Below are positions 62,716 through 64,000 of a stretch of DNA of 64,000 bases, in pieces. Both the position numbers and the translations under genes were made by a program. Within the stretch, counting starts at the first letter, position 1. Each line of letters opens with the position of its first letter. Below the pieces are notes generated by a model. The model saw only the letters and a program-made list of their open reading frames with translations. It ran no database searches and had not been told where the DNA came from. The stretch is from Streptomyces wedmorensis (GTDB taxonomy: Bacteria; Actinomycetota; Actinomycetes; Streptomycetales; Streptomycetaceae), in NCBI RefSeq assembly GCF_000716445.1, contig NZ_JNWK01000001.1, positions 1 to 64,000 of the forward strand, given 5' to 3'.

Positions 62716-64000
62716 ATGTCTGACACCACCCCGAGAAGCGGCATCGGTCGCATCGTCGGCGCGAGCCTGATCGGCACCACCATCGAGTGGTACGACTTCT
62801 TCCTGTACGGCTCGGCCGCCGCCCTCGTGTTCAACACGCTGTTCTTCCCCACCGCCGACCCGCTGGTGGGCACACTGATCGCGTTCATCACGTACGCCAT
62901 CGGGTTCGCCGCCCGACCGCTCGGCGGCATCGTCTTCGGCCACTTCGGGGACAGGATCGGACGCAAGAAGCTGCTGGTGCTCAGCCTCCTCATGATGGGC
63001 GGCGCCACCTTCGCGATGGGCCTGCTGCCCACCTACGACTCGATCGGCGTCTGGGCGCCGATCCTGCTGACGGTGCTGCGCCTCGTCCAGGGCTTCGCGC
63101 TGGGCGGCGAATGGGGCGGGGCCGTCCTGATCGTCTCCGAGCACGGCGGCGACAAGCACCGCGGCTTCTGGGCCTCGTGGCCGCAGGCCGGCGCCCCGGG
63201 CGGCAACCTGCTCGCCACCGGCGTGCTGTCCCTGCTCGCCGCCGTCCAGTCGGACGCGGCCTTCCAGTCCTGGGGCTGGCGCATCCCGTTCCTGCTCTCC
63301 GGACTGCTCGTCGTGATCGGCCTGTGGATCCGCGTCTCGGTCTCCGAGTCCCCGGTCTTCCTGGAGGCACAGGCCAAGGCCGAGGCGGCCGCTGCGGCGG
63401 GCGTCAAGGAGGAGGCCCCGGTCGTCGAGGTCTTCAAGCGCAGCTGGCGTGAGGTCCTGTCCGCCATCGGCACCCGCTTCGGCGAGAACATCTCGTACTA
63501 CATCCTGACCTCCTTCCTCCTGGTCTACGTCACCACCCACCTGGGCCTGTCGAAGAGCACCGCCCTCAACGCCGTCCTGATCGGCTCGGCCGTCCACTTC
63601 GTCACCATCCCCCTGTGGGGCGCCCTGTCCGACCGGATCGGCCGGCGTCCCGTCACCCTCATCGGCTCGGCGGGCATGGCGATCTGGGCCTTCGCCTTCT
63701 TCGGTCTCGTCGACTCGAAGTCGTTCGTGGTGATCACCCTCGCCGTCACCGCCGGCCTGCTGCTGCACGGTGCCATGTACGGCCCGCAGGCGGCCTTCAT
63801 CTCCGAGATGTTCGACACCAAGGTCCGCTACTCCGGCGCCTCCATGGGCTCCCAGCTCGCCTCCATCCTCGCCGGCGCCCTCGCCCCGATCATCGCGGTC
63901 GAGCTCCTCAAGGACTACGGCAGCTCCACGCCCATCAGCATCTACCTCTGCGCGGCCGCCGTGATCACCACCATCACCGTGGCCGTCACCCGAGAGACCC
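62716..64000 (+). CDS. MHS family MFS metabolite/proton symporter, 3' end outside window
   Basis: An incomplete transporter of at least 428 residues. It has the MHS features TTIEWYDFFLYG in helix 1, GHFGDRIGRKK in the helix 2-3 loop, FALGGEWGGAVL in helix 4 and LSDRIGRRP in the repeat loop. The family imports small carboxylates, shikimate, proline/betaine or 2-oxoglutarate with protons. Context with CoA transferase and 3-hydroxybutyrate dehydrogenase suggests uptake of 3-hydroxybutyrate or acetoacetate (inference). It starts 129 nt after the dehydrogenase, and the frame is still open at the right edge. Confidence 0.9.
   Translation, partial: MSDTTPRSGIGRIVGASLIGTTIEWYDFFLYGSAAALVFNTLFFPTADPLVGTLIAFITYAIGFAARPLGGIVFGHFGDRIGRKKLLVLSLLMMGGATFAMGLLPTYDSIGVWAPILLTVLRLVQGFALGGEWGGAVLIVSEHGGDKHRGFWASWPQAGAPGGNLLATGVLSLLAAVQSDAAFQSWGWRIPFLLSGLLVVIGLWIRVSVSESPVFLEAQAKAEAAAAAGVKEEAPVVEVFKRSWREVLSAIGTRFGENISYYILTSFLLVYVTTHLGLSKSTALNAVLIGSAVHFVTIPLWGALSDRIGRRPVTLIGSAGMAIWAFAFFGLVDSKSFVVITLAVTAGLLLHGAMYGPQAAFISEMFDTKVRYSGASMGSQLASILAGALAPIIAVELLKDYGSSTPISIYLCAAAVITTITVAVTRET

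Noticed and set aside
1..64000. tRNA or rRNA genes, insertion sequences or prophage ends
   Set aside because: No cloverleaf, rRNA segment, transposase or integrase could be recognised by eye; a tRNAscan/ISfinder run would be needed to exclude small ones.

Overview
High-GC actinobacterial chromosome, almost certainly Streptomyces or a close relative. The reasons are strong G/C bias at third codon positions, many GTG starts and GTGA/ATGA stop-start overlaps, and Streptomyces-type gene families (SARP/NB-ARC regulator, SAV_915-like protein, PucR, MbtH). TAGnnT -10 boxes also sit directly in front of start codons. No rRNA, tRNA, CRISPR array or insertion sequence was recognised.

Region 1 (1 to about 20.7 kb) is a nonribosomal peptide cluster whose left end is cut by the window. 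Two NRPS genes carry four condensation and four carrier domains but only two complete adenylation domains. Two modules of the first NRPS have no working A domain, one keeping only a fossil of its C-terminal third, and the second NRPS opens with an A domain placed before its C domain. An MbtH protein is translationally coupled. Next comes a precursor block: both glutamate mutase subunits, an asparagine-synthetase-like class II aminoacyl-tRNA synthetase paralogue, an FMN enzyme like the glutamate synthase synthase domain, and an unknown 106-residue protein. I infer a route from 2-oxoglutarate or glutamate to 3-methylaspartate and possibly 3-methylasparagine. An MFS exporter, a 4'-phosphopantetheinyl transferase, a SAV_915-like protein and a diaminopimelate-decarboxylase-like enzyme complete the block. 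A P450/ferredoxin pair lies tail to tail with the last of these.

Region 2 (22.1 to 33.4 kb) starts with an intact 357-residue ORF that is an in-frame chimera of fragments of an APC permease, KdpB and KdpC. The divergent gap in front of it holds two copies of AACGC-N6-GCGTT. Then come a beta-glucosidase/transporter operon with a perfect palindrome upstream, a TetR gene, and a TetR/glpD pair facing an alkyl-DHAP-synthase-like oxidase and a lipid kinase. CsbD and CPBP proteins follow.

Region 3 (33.5 to 47.7 kb) has an alpha/beta-hydrolase membrane protein, LtrA, a PLP enzyme, and a molybdenum district. The district contains a ModB-ModC fusion, ModA, two paralogous HTH-TOBE regulators, a small molybdopterin oxidoreductase, a two-subunit xanthine-dehydrogenase-type enzyme and a divergent PucR regulator.

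Region 4 (47.8 to 64 kb) is regulatory and metabolic. It holds a SARP/NB-ARC/TPR regulator, a SUKH protein coupled to a signal-peptidase homologue lacking both catalytic residues, an MMPL transporter beside a two-component system, YjdM, an ArsR regulator and a TTC38-like protein. A cysteine-rich regulator and a DUF3291-like gene share a long operator-like motif. The window ends in a ketone-body cassette (CoA transferase, 3-hydroxybutyrate dehydrogenase and an MHS transporter cut by the right edge).
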